From Paenibacillus polysaccharolyticus (GTDB lineage: Bacteria > Bacillota > Bacilli > Paenibacillales > Paenibacillaceae), in the NCBI RefSeq assembly GCF_900102085.1, contig NZ_FMVM01000002.1, positions 1 to 64,000 of the forward strand: a stretch of 64,000 nt of DNA, in the 5' to 3' direction. Below the pieces are notes generated by a model. It was not told where the DNA came from, searched no databases, and saw only the letters and a list, made by a program, of their open reading frames with translations. Made by a program: the position numbers and the translations under genes. Of this stretch, positions 42,469 to 51,442 are shown one piece after another (within the stretch, counting starts at the first letter, position 1; every line of letters begins with the position of its first letter).

Positions 42469-43344
42469 ATGGGCGTACCTACTTTTCTCGAAACAGGTCA
42501 CATGGCCGAAGGGTTTCCCATTCGGTTAATTTATACAGGTGCAGAATTCAATTATGCGGCACATTGGCATGATGAAGTGGAACTTGTTATCGTGACTGGA
42601 AAACATGCACGGATCGGTGTAAATGAGCAAATTTTTGAACTGAACCAAGGGGATATGGTTCTAATCAAGCCGGGGGACGTGCATTATTTTATGCCAGGCA
42701 CCGGAAGGCTGACGATTTTGCTGTTTCGGCTTGAATTGTTAACCGGGAGCTTTACGAGTGAAGCGGAGATGCAAGAGCTGGGAACACTTTTGAATCAAAC
42801 GTCCATCATTCCGTCGGGCAGTCAGTCCAACCCGGGTCCTTATATTGATGCGATTGCCGTGGAGAAAACAAATCAGAAACCCGGTTACCGCTGGATTATG
42901 GTATCTCGGTTATATGATCTAATCGTCTTGTTACTACGTACCACACCCCCGGCTTCACAAACGGATTCGTCGCCATGCTGGCCTTGCGTATCTTCCAAGA
43001 AGTTCGAGTTTCTCGAATCCGTATGCGAGTATTTGGAAGAGCACTATGCCGAGCCGATTAAGCTGGAGCAGGTGGCAGAACATATGAAGTTCAGTAAGTT
43101 CCATATCTGCAAACTATTCAAAGAAATCAAGGGCATCACGTTAATGGAATATTTGAATCATTTTCGCATTATTAAGTCGGAGTGGGCGCTTTTGTTTCGT
43201 CAGGAATCCATTTTGGAGATTGCGATCAGTCACGGATTCAACAATGTGAACTCCTATAATCGTCTTTTTAAAAAATACAATAACTGCACGCCGTCCGAAT
43301 TTCGCAAACGTCATCGTTCCAATATCGCAAAATATCAAGGATGA
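42469..43344 (+). CDS. AraC-family regulator with cupin sensor
   Basis: 291 aa. N-terminal AraC-type cupin (FNYAAHWHDEVELVIVTGKHARIGVNEQIFELNQGDMVLIKPGDVHYF, residues 25-75) and C-terminal double HTH (IKLEQVAEHMKFSKFHICKLFKEIKGITLMEYLNHFRI, then ILEIAISHGFNNVNSYNRLFKKYNNCTPSEFRK). AGGAGG lies before ATG 42469. It stands directly upstream of a sugar ABC operon on the same strand and probably activates it in response to the transported sugar. Confidence 0.88.
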   Translation: MGVPTFLETGHMAEGFPIRLIYTGAEFNYAAHWHDEVELVIVTGKHARIGVNEQIFELNQGDMVLIKPGDVHYFMPGTGRLTILLFRLELLTGSFTSEAEMQELGTLLNQTSIIPSGSQSNPGPYIDAIAVEKTNQKPGYRWIMVSRLYDLIVLLLRTTPPASQTDSSPCWPCVSSKKFEFLESVCEYLEEHYAEPIKLEQVAEHMKFSKFHICKLFKEIKGITLMEYLNHFRIIKSEWALLFRQESILEIAISHGFNNVNSYNRLFKKYNNCTPSEFRKRHRSNIAKYQG

Positions 43345-43396
43345 TTGACAATATTTGTGGAGAAAGGAACCGCTCAAATTCTTATACTCAAATAAA

Positions 43397-43411
43397 TTGT
43401 AAGCGTTTCCT
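43397..43411 (+). promoter_or_regulatory. CcpA catabolite-responsive element (cre)
   Basis: TTGTAAGCGTTTCCT matches the relaxed cre consensus WTGNAANCGNWNNCW at every defined position. It lies 20 bp before the start of the sugar-binding protein gene, downstream of any promoter, where CcpA would act as roadblock. Confidence 0.65.
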
Positions 43412-43430
43412 TTTCAGGGAGGGTACTTTT

Positions 43431-44708
43431 ATGAAGAGATGGTTTAAGCGGTTTGTTGTACCGGTCACGCTGCTTGCAAGTTCAGTACTCTTGCTCGTCG
43501 GTTGTCAGACAGGTGCATCCAATCAAGCGAAGCAACAGGAGATTACGGTCTGGAGTTTTACGGATGAGGCAGGCTATGCGATTGAGAAATTCGAAGAGAA
43601 GTATCCAGATATCAAAGTGAATTTCGTTAATATTCCAGGCAACTTTTACCTGACCAAGCTCAAATCAGCACTTCAGACCAGTTCCAAAGCACCCGACGTG
43701 TTTATGATTGAAAATGCAAATATTCGGGAACTTATTGATGTACCATATTTAGAGAATTTATCAGCTGCACCATACAATGCAAACGAGTTAATTAAGGAGC
43801 AGTACCCTTTTGTTCAGGCTAATGAGCAGGATAGTGAGGGGAACGTTCGCGCCATTGGATATCAGGGTACACCTGGTGGCATCTATTATCGCCGTGATCT
43901 GGCGAAGGAATATCTGGGTACCGATGATCCAGAGAAAGTCAGCGCCCAGATTGATACATGGGAGAAGATTTTTGCTATCGGAGAAAAGGTACAAGAACAA
44001 AGTGGCAACAAGGTACATGCACTGGCGAACTGGAACGGGATAGCCAACTCGTACGGTGGCATTCCTTGGGTGAAAGATGGGAAGCTCGTCATTGATCCTA
44101 CGTATATGAAGGTGCTTGATCTGGTGCGTGAGGCAAGGGAGCGCCGTGTACTTGGTGAGTACGAGGATGGAAGTGCAGGGTATGCAGCGTCCATGCAAAA
44201 AGGTGAAGTGATGTTCTATCCTGCGGCGACTTGGGGATTGCAGTTTACATTCAAAGCAAACGCACCCGATACCGAAGGGTTATGGGGTTTGGCACACGGG
44301 CCTTCGTCCTTCAGTTCAGGAGGGACTTACATCGCGATGTATAACAAGAGTGATCAGAAGGATGCCGCCTGGAAATTCATTGAATTTTACAACTTTAATC
44401 ACGAATTTCTGACGGGACTTGCCAAGGAGCAGGATTACTTTACGAGTAACATGGTCGTGAATGACCAGCTTGCAGACTCGCTGACTTCAGCCTATCTGGG
44501 TGGACAAAAGCATTTTGAATTTTTCTCAGAGGCCGCCAAGCAGGTTCCGGTGTATGAACGCACTAAATATGACGGTATCATCAGCAATGATATCTATCGA
44601 AACTTGCTACAGTTGTATCTGAACGGCGATATTCAGACGAAGGAAGAAGTGGTAAAACGCATCAAACGTGACGTGCGTCTAAGGTTCCCAGAATTAGAGG
44701 TAGAGTAA
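43431..44708 (+). CDS. Sugar ABC transporter substrate-binding lipoprotein (family 1)
   Basis: 425 aa. Signal peptide with basic MKRWFKRF, hydrophobic core and lipobox LLVGC (about C23). The mature protein has QEITVWSFTDEAGYAIEKFEEKYPDIKVNFVNIPG, the family 1 (MalE-like) signature, and SKAPDVFMIEN. ATG 43431 has GGGAGG upstream; the longer frame from 43341 runs over the cre site. It belongs to a CUT1 importer with the two permeases downstream. The AraC gene and the cre site fit an inducible, glucose-repressed oligosaccharide system. Confidence 0.9.
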   Translation: MKRWFKRFVVPVTLLASSVLLLVGCQTGASNQAKQQEITVWSFTDEAGYAIEKFEEKYPDIKVNFVNIPGNFYLTKLKSALQTSSKAPDVFMIENANIRELIDVPYLENLSAAPYNANELIKEQYPFVQANEQDSEGNVRAIGYQGTPGGIYYRRDLAKEYLGTDDPEKVSAQIDTWEKIFAIGEKVQEQSGNKVHALANWNGIANSYGGIPWVKDGKLVIDPTYMKVLDLVREARERRVLGEYEDGSAGYAASMQKGEVMFYPAATWGLQFTFKANAPDTEGLWGLAHGPSSFSSGGTYIAMYNKSDQKDAAWKFIEFYNFNHEFLTGLAKEQDYFTSNMVVNDQLADSLTSAYLGGQKHFEFFSEAAKQVPVYERTKYDGIISNDIYRNLLQLYLNGDIQTKEEVVKRIKRDVRLRFPELEVE

Positions 44709-44744
44709 GTTTACTACTCCAGAACCTAGGAAGTTAACTAAGTG

Positions 44745-44892
44745 TTTACACAAACAACGGAGAGGACAGAAGAAAGCTGGAAAAGCGAAGCGGTCGTTTT
44801 TATCACTGGATTTTCTCCTTTAAAAAGGGATCAGAAAAATCCGGGGATAACAGCGATTGAAAGACTCTTCTGTCATCGGAGTGCTTGTGTAA
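44745..44892 (+). repeat. 148-bp imperfect hairpin repeat, copy 2
   Basis: Same element as 18604-18753: TTTACAC at the left end, GGAGAGGACAGAA, TATCACTGGATTTT, then AAAATCCGGGGATAACAGCGATTG, TTCTGTCATCGGAGTG and CTTGTGTAA. The apical segment (CTCCTTT...AAAGGGA) differs from copy 1 but again can pair. It lies between the sugar-binding protein and the first permease and is therefore transcribed as part of the operon. Confidence 0.8.
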
Positions 44893-44937
44893 CCATCGTA
44901 GTTCGCTTTAGGTCAATTATTGATTGGGGGACAGCGT

Positions 44938-45828
44938 ATGTTTGCCAAAACAATTCGAAAAGACCATTACGGGTACTACTTTATCGCTCCTTTTTTTATC
45001 GTGTTTGCCATCTTTGGACTGTATCCGATTCTCTACTCGCTATATATCAGTTTCACGAATTTCGATGGGATCACCACGCCTGAGTTCGTCGGGATCGGTA
45101 ACTATGTCGCGGTGCTTCAAGACCCGCTGTTCTACAAAACATTGTTTAATACACTCTTCATTTGGGGGGTATCGGTAGTACCACAACTGACGGTCTCCCT
45201 TGTACTTGCTTTTATTTTGAACGACAAGTTGTTAAAAGGACGGGATATTTTCCGGGCGGTATATTTCTTCCCTAACATCGTTACGGCTGCTTCGCTCGGT
45301 TTGCTTGTCAGTCTGATCTTTGATTGGCAGTCGGGTGGACTGAATCATTTTCTCGTGCAGACAGGGTTAATTCAAGACCCGATCAATTGGAAAGATGATC
45401 CTTGGTTTATGCGGCTGATCGTGTCATCCATTCTGTTCTTCCAGTACTTTGGTTATTCAATGGTCATCTATCTGGCTGGATTACAAGGGATAGATCCAGC
45501 GCTGCAAGAAGCTGCACAAATCGATGGTGCCAAGAAAAAACATATTTTCCTGCACATCATCGTGCCGATGCTCAAACCCATTATATTATTTCAGATTATT
45601 ACCTCGATCATTGGGGGCATTCAGATTTTTGACCAGCCGTTTACGTTGACCAATGGTACAGGAGGGCCGGACCGTGCGGCAATGACCAGCATCATGTACC
45701 TATATAATGTAGCGTTCCAAAGTACACGTTTTGGTTATGGAGCTGCCATTGCATTTTGTCTGTTCATCATTATTATTCTGTTATCGGTTGCATCCTTCAT
45801 CATGACCAAACGGAAGAGCCGTTCATAG
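44938..45828 (+). CDS. Sugar ABC transporter permease, MalF/UgpA type
   Basis: 296 aa, six membrane segments. YYFIAPFFIVFAIFGLYPILYSLYISFTNFDG at the N-terminus is typical of CUT1 permeases. The EAA motif is seen in IDPALQEAAQIDGAKKKHIFLHIIVPMLKP. ATG 44938 has GGGGGA 7 nt upstream; the TTG at 44920 is unlikely. Separated from its binding-protein gene by the hairpin repeat. Confidence 0.9.
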   Translation: MFAKTIRKDHYGYYFIAPFFIVFAIFGLYPILYSLYISFTNFDGITTPEFVGIGNYVAVLQDPLFYKTLFNTLFIWGVSVVPQLTVSLVLAFILNDKLLKGRDIFRAVYFFPNIVTAASLGLLVSLIFDWQSGGLNHFLVQTGLIQDPINWKDDPWFMRLIVSSILFFQYFGYSMVIYLAGLQGIDPALQEAAQIDGAKKKHIFLHIIVPMLKPIILFQIITSIIGGIQIFDQPFTLTNGTGGPDRAAMTSIMYLYNVAFQSTRFGYGAAIAFCLFIIIILLSVASFIMTKRKSRS

Positions 45829-45843
45829 GGAGGGAGAGATTGT

Positions 45844-46725
45844 ATGCAAACTGCTAAAGTTGCCGCGCAGCGAGAGGCCGTAGTTCAACACCATGCGCTT
45901 CGTCAGCGGCTGACATTGGGGAAAATCCTCATTTATCTGTTTCTGATCGCCCTCGCTGTATTGTGTGTGATTCCGTTTTACCTGATGCTGATCTATTCTA
46001 CACATAACAATGCGTCGATTGCTTCAAGCTTTACGTTTCTTCCGGGTGCGTTTCTGATAGACAATTATGTGAATATGGCTTCAAAAATCAACATTTGGCG
46101 TGGCTTTGCCAACAGTTTCTTTATCGCTGGCAGTTCTACAGTGTTGTCGCTGTATATCGGTGCTTTAACGGCTTATGGTTTTGCCAAGTTTAACTTCAAA
46201 GGACGCACCGGATTGTTTCTGTTTCTGCTCGCCACGATGATGGTTCCGGGTCAACTGGCGCTAATCGGGGTATACCGGTTGTTCAGTACACTTGGCCTGC
46301 TGGACAGTTATGCGGCGATTATTTTACCCGCGGCGGCGAATGCCTTTAACGTATTTTTCATCAAACAGTTTATGGAGAGCAGTATTCCGGATGAGATCAT
46401 TGAGTCGTCAAGAGTAGACGGTGCGAATGAGTTCAGGACGTTTAATCAGATTGTACTGCCCATCCTTGGGCCAGCGATCTCGGCTCTGGGGATTTTCACC
46501 TTTATCGGATCATGGAATAACTTTCTGACACCACTCGTACTCTTTTTCTCCTTAGATAAGTATCCGCTACCCGTCTTGGTCGCTCTCGTTCAGGGCTACT
46601 ACGGTATGGATTACGGATTGTTATATCTGGGAGTAGCGATTTCGATTTTGCCCATTATTGTTGTGTTCGCCGTATTTTCCAAGCAGATTATCGGAAGTGT
46701 TGCTTTGGGCGCTGTTAAAGGATAG
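45844..46725 (+). CDS. Sugar ABC transporter permease, MalG/UgpE type
   Basis: 293 aa, six membrane segments. The EAA loop is IPDEIIESSRVDGANEFRTFNQIVLPILGPAISALG. The N-terminal 30 residues are cytoplasmic. It lies 15 bp after the first permease with GGGAGGG before its start. No ATPase gene follows. This is normal for Firmicutes CUT1 systems that share one MsmX-type ATPase. Confidence 0.9.
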   Translation: MQTAKVAAQREAVVQHHALRQRLTLGKILIYLFLIALAVLCVIPFYLMLIYSTHNNASIASSFTFLPGAFLIDNYVNMASKINIWRGFANSFFIAGSSTVLSLYIGALTAYGFAKFNFKGRTGLFLFLLATMMVPGQLALIGVYRLFSTLGLLDSYAAIILPAAANAFNVFFIKQFMESSIPDEIIESSRVDGANEFRTFNQIVLPILGPAISALGIFTFIGSWNNFLTPLVLFFSLDKYPLPVLVALVQGYYGMDYGLLYLGVAISILPIIVVFAVFSKQIIGSVALGAVKG

Positions 46726-46772
46726 CTATTGCATATAATCTGCGCAGTGTTAGTGAATGTTAGTTTAGAAGA

Positions 46773-46797
46773 GAGTCGCTCACGGAGCGGCTCTTTT
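46773..46797 (+). terminator. Terminator of the sugar ABC operon
   Basis: GAGTCGCTC-ACG-GAGCGGCTC (one G-T pair) followed by TTTT. Confidence 0.75.
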
Positions 46798-46810
46798 CGT
46801 CGTTCGGATT

Positions 46811-46840
46811 GCATATTTCTGGTGAAGGAAGCAAATGATA
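46811..46840 (+). promoter_or_regulatory. Possible SigG (forespore) promoter of the ger operon
   Basis: GCATA (46811-46815), 18-bp spacer, AATGATA (46834-46840), against a SigG pattern of about G-ATA, 17-18 bp, CATNNTA. It lies 46 bp before the gerA-type start. Germinant receptor operons are normally SigG-dependent. Confidence 0.4.
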
Positions 46841-46886
46841 TCTTTTACTGAGAATAGTTGACGAATCGGCGGAAAGGGGGGAGCCC

Positions 46887-48677
46887 ATGAGTCAAAACAG
46901 TCAAAATACAAATACCAACTCAGGAACAAACTCAAACACGAACTCAAGTACAAATACCAACACAAGCACAAATAATAATACAGACTCCAATTCCAACTCA
47001 AGCACCACGGAACAACAGGATTCGAAGCAAGGTACAGAGCGGTCAACCGAACAAAATATGAAACAGGATACAAAAGAGGAACAGAAAGAACAAAAACAAG
47101 ATCAGCAAGAAAAAGAAAACGACGAAAACAGCGAAAACAGAGAAAAATCAAAACAGAATAAGGATCAAAACGCGAAGAAAAATACGGATCAGGATTCAAA
47201 CGAGAAAGAGAAAGAGAAGAAGAAAGAGAACAAAGGTAAGGATCAATCGGATCAAGAAGGACAATCGGATCAAGAAAAACAAGAAACGCAGCAGGACTTG
47301 CCCTTAACAGGAGATTTGGTTATTGATGAAGAGACATTACGCGCCGTATTTACGGACTGTTCCGATGTGATATTTCATTCATTCGAGACCTCGGGCTTCA
47401 CCTCCGCACTATGTGTATATTGTGTGGGTTTATGTGATACGGAGCGGCTTGAGCGTCAGGTGCTAACGCCAGTTCAGGAGATTGGCATGGAGGCTGCTCA
47501 GGTTCCTCTATCTTCCGTAAAAACCGTTGAAACGTCGAAAGAGGCCGCAGAAGCGATATTGGAAGGAGAAGCACTTCTGTTACTGGAAGGTTCCAATGTC
47601 GCAACAACGTATCCGCTGTATAAAGCCGCTAATCGTTCGACAGAAGAGCCTCTAGCTGAATCAACAGTTCGTGGTGCAAGGGATGGCTTCACCGAGTCAC
47701 TCACAACGAATCTTTCATTGGTTCGTAAACGGCTCAAAACACCTGCACTAAAATTCCGAACACGCACCGTTGGAGAAAGCTCCAATACCAGCATTGCACT
47801 TGCGTACGTGGAAGGTATCATTGATGCCTCACTGGTAAAAGAGGTGGAGCAGCGACTGGATCGGTTAAGAGTCCGGGACATTCTGGAAAGTCAGTATATT
47901 GAGGAAGATATCATCGATCAGCGATTCTCACCTTTTCCTCAAATGATTGCTACAGAACGTCCGGACGTTGTGGCCTCCAATCTGATGGAGGGGCGATTTG
48001 CGATACTGGTGGACGGAACACCATTCACACTGGTCGCTCCTGTAACACTGTTTTCCATGCTGCAGTCGCCTGAAGATTACTATCAATATGTGTTTATGAG
48101 CGTATTTCTCCGCTGGCTGCGATACGTATTTTATGTTCTGTCCTTGTTGCTGCCCTCGGCTTATGTCGCGATCACGACCTATCACCAGGAGATGATCCCT
48201 ACAGTGTTGCTACTCAGTATTGCTAGGGCCAGAGAGGAGATTCCTTTTCCCGCACTTGTAGAGGCACTGATTATGGAAATCGCCTTTGAAGCGCTCCGGG
48301 AAGCCGGTGTTCGCCTGCCGAAACAGGTAGGTTCCGCGGTCAGTATCGTTGGCGCACTGATCATTGGACAAGCTGCAACGACGGCTGGGATTGTCTCCGC
48401 TCCGATGATTATTATCGTTGCGATCACAGGGATTGCGTCCTTTATGATCCCTCGTTACTCTGCTAGCATATCGACACGGCTGCTTCGTTTTCCCATTATG
48501 ATTTTGGCTGGAACGCTGGGCTTAATCGGGGTTATGTTGGGCATCATTTTGATTGTCATTCATTTGAGCAGTCTTCGCTCTTTTGGTGCGCCGTATCTGT
48601 CTCCGGTTGCACCGACGAATGCCAAAGGGTTGAAGGATCTGTGGTGGCGTCCAGCACCTTGGAACAAGCCGCGATAG
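46887..48677 (+). CDS. Spore germination receptor subunit A (GerA family) with long disordered N-terminus
   Basis: 596 aa. The first 140 residues are low complexity: an Asn/Thr/Ser block (about 1-45), then a Gln/Lys/Glu/Asp block (about 45-140). The conserved GerA part starts near LPLTGDLVIDEETLRAVF and contains DVIFHSFETSGF, the conserved RTVGESSNTSIALAYVEGI and RFSPFPQMIATERPDVVASNLMEGRFAILVDGTPF. Four to five membrane segments follow (about 390-570), with the PTVLLLSIARAREEIPFPALVEALIMEIAFE motif. It forms the germinant receptor with the B and C subunits in the spore inner membrane. First gene of the ger operon. Confidence 0.93.
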   Translation: MSQNSQNTNTNSGTNSNTNSSTNTNTSTNNNTDSNSNSSTTEQQDSKQGTERSTEQNMKQDTKEEQKEQKQDQQEKENDENSENREKSKQNKDQNAKKNTDQDSNEKEKEKKKENKGKDQSDQEGQSDQEKQETQQDLPLTGDLVIDEETLRAVFTDCSDVIFHSFETSGFTSALCVYCVGLCDTERLERQVLTPVQEIGMEAAQVPLSSVKTVETSKEAAEAILEGEALLLLEGSNVATTYPLYKAANRSTEEPLAESTVRGARDGFTESLTTNLSLVRKRLKTPALKFRTRTVGESSNTSIALAYVEGIIDASLVKEVEQRLDRLRVRDILESQYIEEDIIDQRFSPFPQMIATERPDVVASNLMEGRFAILVDGTPFTLVAPVTLFSMLQSPEDYYQYVFMSVFLRWLRYVFYVLSLLLPSAYVAITTYHQEMIPTVLLLSIARAREEIPFPALVEALIMEIAFEALREAGVRLPKQVGSAVSIVGALIIGQAATTAGIVSAPMIIIVAITGIASFMIPRYSASISTRLLRFPIMILAGTLGLIGVMLGIILIVIHLSSLRSFGAPYLSPVAPTNAKGLKDLWWRPAPWNKPR

Positions 48678-48720
48678 GGATTAGATTGCATTAATGTTGT
48701 AGGAGAGGGCGGGAAGATTC

Positions 48721-49836
48721 ATGTTAACTGACCAAGGAAGAATATCGGAGACACAGCTGGCGTTCATGATCTTCCCGGCTGTTATTGCCACTGCGATCTT
48801 GTCTGTACCTGGAATTACAATGCATTATGCCGGACATGATATGTGGTTATCTCCCATTATTGGATCGGTTACTGGACTTGCCGCCATTGGTGTATCACTT
48901 GGACTAGCACGGATGTACCCCGGAAAATCGCTCATTGAATCTAGTGTGCTCGTGGCTGGTCTCGTTCCAGGCAAGCTAGTCGGACTTATTTATATTTTGT
49001 TCATGCCTCATCTAACCGGGCTGATTATAAGGGAATATGGTGAGTTTATCGCCAATAATGCACTTCCGCGCACACCGATGTTTGTAATCATGGGCACCAT
49101 GATGCTTGTTTGTGCGATTAATGTCAGACTTGGCATAGAAGTGGTTGGCAGGACAGCACAGGTTTTTGTAACACTGGTCATGGCTATGCTGGGTCTCGTC
49201 TTCGTACTGCTCATTGGGGAATTGCACCCATCAGAATTGTTTCCTTTTATGGAAAATGGGCCGATGCCTGCCGTCAAAGGAGCACTCGCTCCTGCCGCCT
49301 GGTTCAGTGAATATATCGTAATTGCCTTTCTTCTGCCGTATGTAAATCGCAAAAAAAGAACCGCTCGTGTGATGCTAGGCTCTTTATTGACAACAACGAT
49401 AGTGATGACCGTTATTAATGTGGTTTGTCTCTTTTTAACTGGAGATCTGACAGATACGTTTGTTTTCCCGGTGATGATCGCTGCCCGGTACATTACAATT
49501 GCAGACTTTCTACAACATATTGAATCCCTCATAATTGCCGTGTGGATCTTTGGTATGTTTGTGAAGGTTTCCGTATTTCTATATATATCTGTGACGTCCA
49601 CAGCGGAATGGTTCGGTCTGAAGGATTACAAGCCCCTAGTGAGCCCGCTTTCCTTTCTCTGCATGATTTTTTCGTTTTGGGTAGCTTCGAGCAGTTCGGG
49701 GTTATCCAGTTTGGTAAGTCCTTCAGCCAATTTGTATACGATCGCCGTTTTGCTTGTTCTTCCAGGGGTGACTTACGGGATAGCTTGGGTGAAAAAGGGG
49801 TGGGCTTATGTCCGAAAAAAACGTACGGATGCCTGA
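48721..49836 (+). CDS. Spore germination receptor subunit B (GerB family)
   Basis: 371 aa with about ten membrane segments. Belongs to the GerAB/spore germination permease family (APC superfamily, PF03845): ISETQLAFMIFPAVIATAILSVPG at the start, then AGHDMWLSPIIGSVTG, MYPGKSLIESS and GPMPAVKGALAPAAWFSEY. In this receptor type the B subunit binds the germinant amino acid. It overlaps the C subunit gene by 29 bp. Confidence 0.93.
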   Translation: MLTDQGRISETQLAFMIFPAVIATAILSVPGITMHYAGHDMWLSPIIGSVTGLAAIGVSLGLARMYPGKSLIESSVLVAGLVPGKLVGLIYILFMPHLTGLIIREYGEFIANNALPRTPMFVIMGTMMLVCAINVRLGIEVVGRTAQVFVTLVMAMLGLVFVLLIGELHPSELFPFMENGPMPAVKGALAPAAWFSEYIVIAFLLPYVNRKKRTARVMLGSLLTTTIVMTVINVVCLFLTGDLTDTFVFPVMIAARYITIADFLQHIESLIIAVWIFGMFVKVSVFLYISVTSTAEWFGLKDYKPLVSPLSFLCMIFSFWVASSSSGLSSLVSPSANLYTIAVLLVLPGVTYGIAWVKKGWAYVRKKRTDA

Positions 49837-51031
49837 TCCCATGAAAAAAAGAATAATCTCTGCATGCAATATTTGCTTTCTTATCTGTTTTTGTTGCACA
49901 TTACTCACGGGATGCTGGGATCGGATTGAGATTAATGATCTCGCGATAGTACTGGCAACCGGAGTGGATTACAAAAATGATCAGATCGAACTGACATCAC
50001 AGATATTTATTCCTCGTAAAGCTGGGGGAGGAGACAGCACGGGGAGTGGAGGCAGCCCAAGCGGGGTAACACTAACTCGATCGGCTGAAGGTCATACCAT
50101 TGCAGAGGCTCTGAACCGATTGCAACGGAAAGTGCCGAGAAATATGTTTTGGGGACACTGCGAAGTTGTTGTGATTAGTGAAGACGCTGGAAAACAAGGC
50201 ATACGTGAATACATCGATTTTTTCCTCCGTTATCCTCAGATCAGGGAACATGCTTACGTGTTTTCGACACCTGAACCAGCCAAGAACATGCTTGCTTTGC
50301 TTGATCCGTTGGAACGAAGCTCTGCCGAATCTTTGCGTGAGATGGCCAATATGAAACTAGGTACACGGACAACCATTTTGGAACTCGCTCAATCGATTGA
50401 AGGCCCTAGCGAATCTGTCATTTTGTCCCGGATGTTGTCTCTCCCACCTGACGAGGGGCAGGATAAATTAACAACGACTCCGTATATCAGAGGACTAAGT
50501 CTCTATAAGGGCGATACGTTTAATCGAAGTGTACACGAACCATTAACCATTGGCATTTTGATGCTCGCTAATGAATTGAACAACATCATCATGCCTGTTA
50601 ATGTAGAGTCGGAGAGAGGTTCTTTTTCGATCCAGCCGTTAGAAGTGAAGACTATATTAAAGCCGAAGATTTCGGCTGGACGGTGGAGCATGCAGGTGGA
50701 TGTGCAGACACGGGGAGAGGTGGTTTTAAATACAACAGACGGGAACCTCACAGATCCTGCTGTGTTGAAAAAGCTGGAGGAAACCTGGGCATCACAATTG
50801 AAAGAAATGGCTACATCAGCCCTTCGGTTATCCCAGCGAGAGATGCGAACGGATCTGTTTAAGTTCGCGGTGGAGTTCCGCAGATATTATCCGAAACAGT
50901 GGAAGAAGCAGGAGAAGAGATGGGAGCAGATCTACTCTGAGCTTGATGTGGACATCCAGATTCATGCGCAGGTTGTACGTACAGGTAAATCTGCCGGGCC
51001 TCAGGGCATCCCGGATGAGCAGGGGAGATGA
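49808..51031 (+). CDS. Spore germination receptor lipoprotein subunit C (Ger(x)C)
   Basis: 407 aa. Lipobox LLTGC, then WDRIEINDLAIVLATGVDY, the standard start of Ger(x)C lipoproteins, and NRLQRKVPRNMFWGHCEVVVISEDAGKQGIREYIDFFLRYPQIREHAYVF. The first 28 or so residues, depending on start, form an unusually long pre-signal. ATG 49808 has a GGGGTGGG site; ATG 49829 or 49841 would give a more normal signal peptide. It sits on the outer face of the spore inner membrane. Confidence 0.92.
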   Translation: MSEKNVRMPDPMKKRIISACNICFLICFCCTLLTGCWDRIEINDLAIVLATGVDYKNDQIELTSQIFIPRKAGGGDSTGSGGSPSGVTLTRSAEGHTIAEALNRLQRKVPRNMFWGHCEVVVISEDAGKQGIREYIDFFLRYPQIREHAYVFSTPEPAKNMLALLDPLERSSAESLREMANMKLGTRTTILELAQSIEGPSESVILSRMLSLPPDEGQDKLTTTPYIRGLSLYKGDTFNRSVHEPLTIGILMLANELNNIIMPVNVESERGSFSIQPLEVKTILKPKISAGRWSMQVDVQTRGEVVLNTTDGNLTDPAVLKKLEETWASQLKEMATSALRLSQREMRTDLFKFAVEFRRYYPKQWKKQEKRWEQIYSELDVDIQIHAQVVRTGKSAGPQGIPDEQGR

Positions 51032-51101
51032 GCGATTAACTGTGGAAGTAATGCCATCACTCATGGGGATACGAGATATGATAGACAGAAGGTGATAAGT
51101 T

Positions 51102-51320
51102 ATGAAAATTGCTTCTATGTTAGGTATTCTGTTGTTAGCCGGAACGATCATCTATGTGGAATGGAAACGTAGCGAAGAAAAAAAAGTCCGGATGATTACA
51201 ACAGGAGTCAGCGCTATCAGTGCGGTCATTGGCATGGTCCTGTTATTTGATCCCCAGTTGCCGGGACCGGGTGTGATCATTAAACTGCTGTTTGGCGGTA
51301 TAGATAAGGTCATGAAATAA
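51102..51320 (+). CDS. Small two-helix membrane protein, probable Ger D subunit
   Basis: 72 aa. Two membrane helices (about 4-21 and 33-50) flank a basic loop (EWKRSEEKKVR). The second is followed by DPQLPGPGVIIKLLFGGIDKVMK. It begins 70 bp after the C subunit, in the same direction, with AAGGTG upstream, and is closed by a terminator. Small proteins with two membrane helices, coded in or next to gerA-type operons, have been described as D subunits that modulate receptor function. The match here is by size, topology and position. Confidence 0.65.
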   Translation: MKIASMLGILLLAGTIIYVEWKRSEEKKVRMITTGVSAISAVIGMVLLFDPQLPGPGVIIKLLFGGIDKVMK

Positions 51321-51343
51321 GAAGAGAAGGTGATGAAGTACAC

Positions 51344-51388
51344 AAAAAAGCACGTTCCTTGTACAGTCAGTCAAGGTGCGTGCTTTTT
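51344..51388 (+). terminator. Terminator of the ger operon (bidirectional)
   Basis: AAAAAAGCACG and CCTTG on the left face CAAGG and CGTGCTTTTT on the right. A/T runs on both sides allow it to serve the convergent GH18 gene as well. Confidence 0.85.
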
Positions 51389-51442
51389 CCTGCTTATTTT
51401 GAATTAGATTATGAAGTTCAATATAGCTATGAGAAGGTAGCT

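Noticed and set aside
44742-45083. 113-codon frame over repeat copy 2 and the permease start
   Set aside because: Runs through the hairpin repeat and overlaps a well-supported permease in another frame.
46780-47199. 139-codon minus-strand frame with Leu/Tyr/Ser-rich product
   Set aside because: It is the complement of the low-complexity gerA N-terminus; its hydrophobic look comes from that codon bias.
49008-49601. 197-codon minus-strand frame
   Set aside because: Antisense shadow of the GerB membrane protein.
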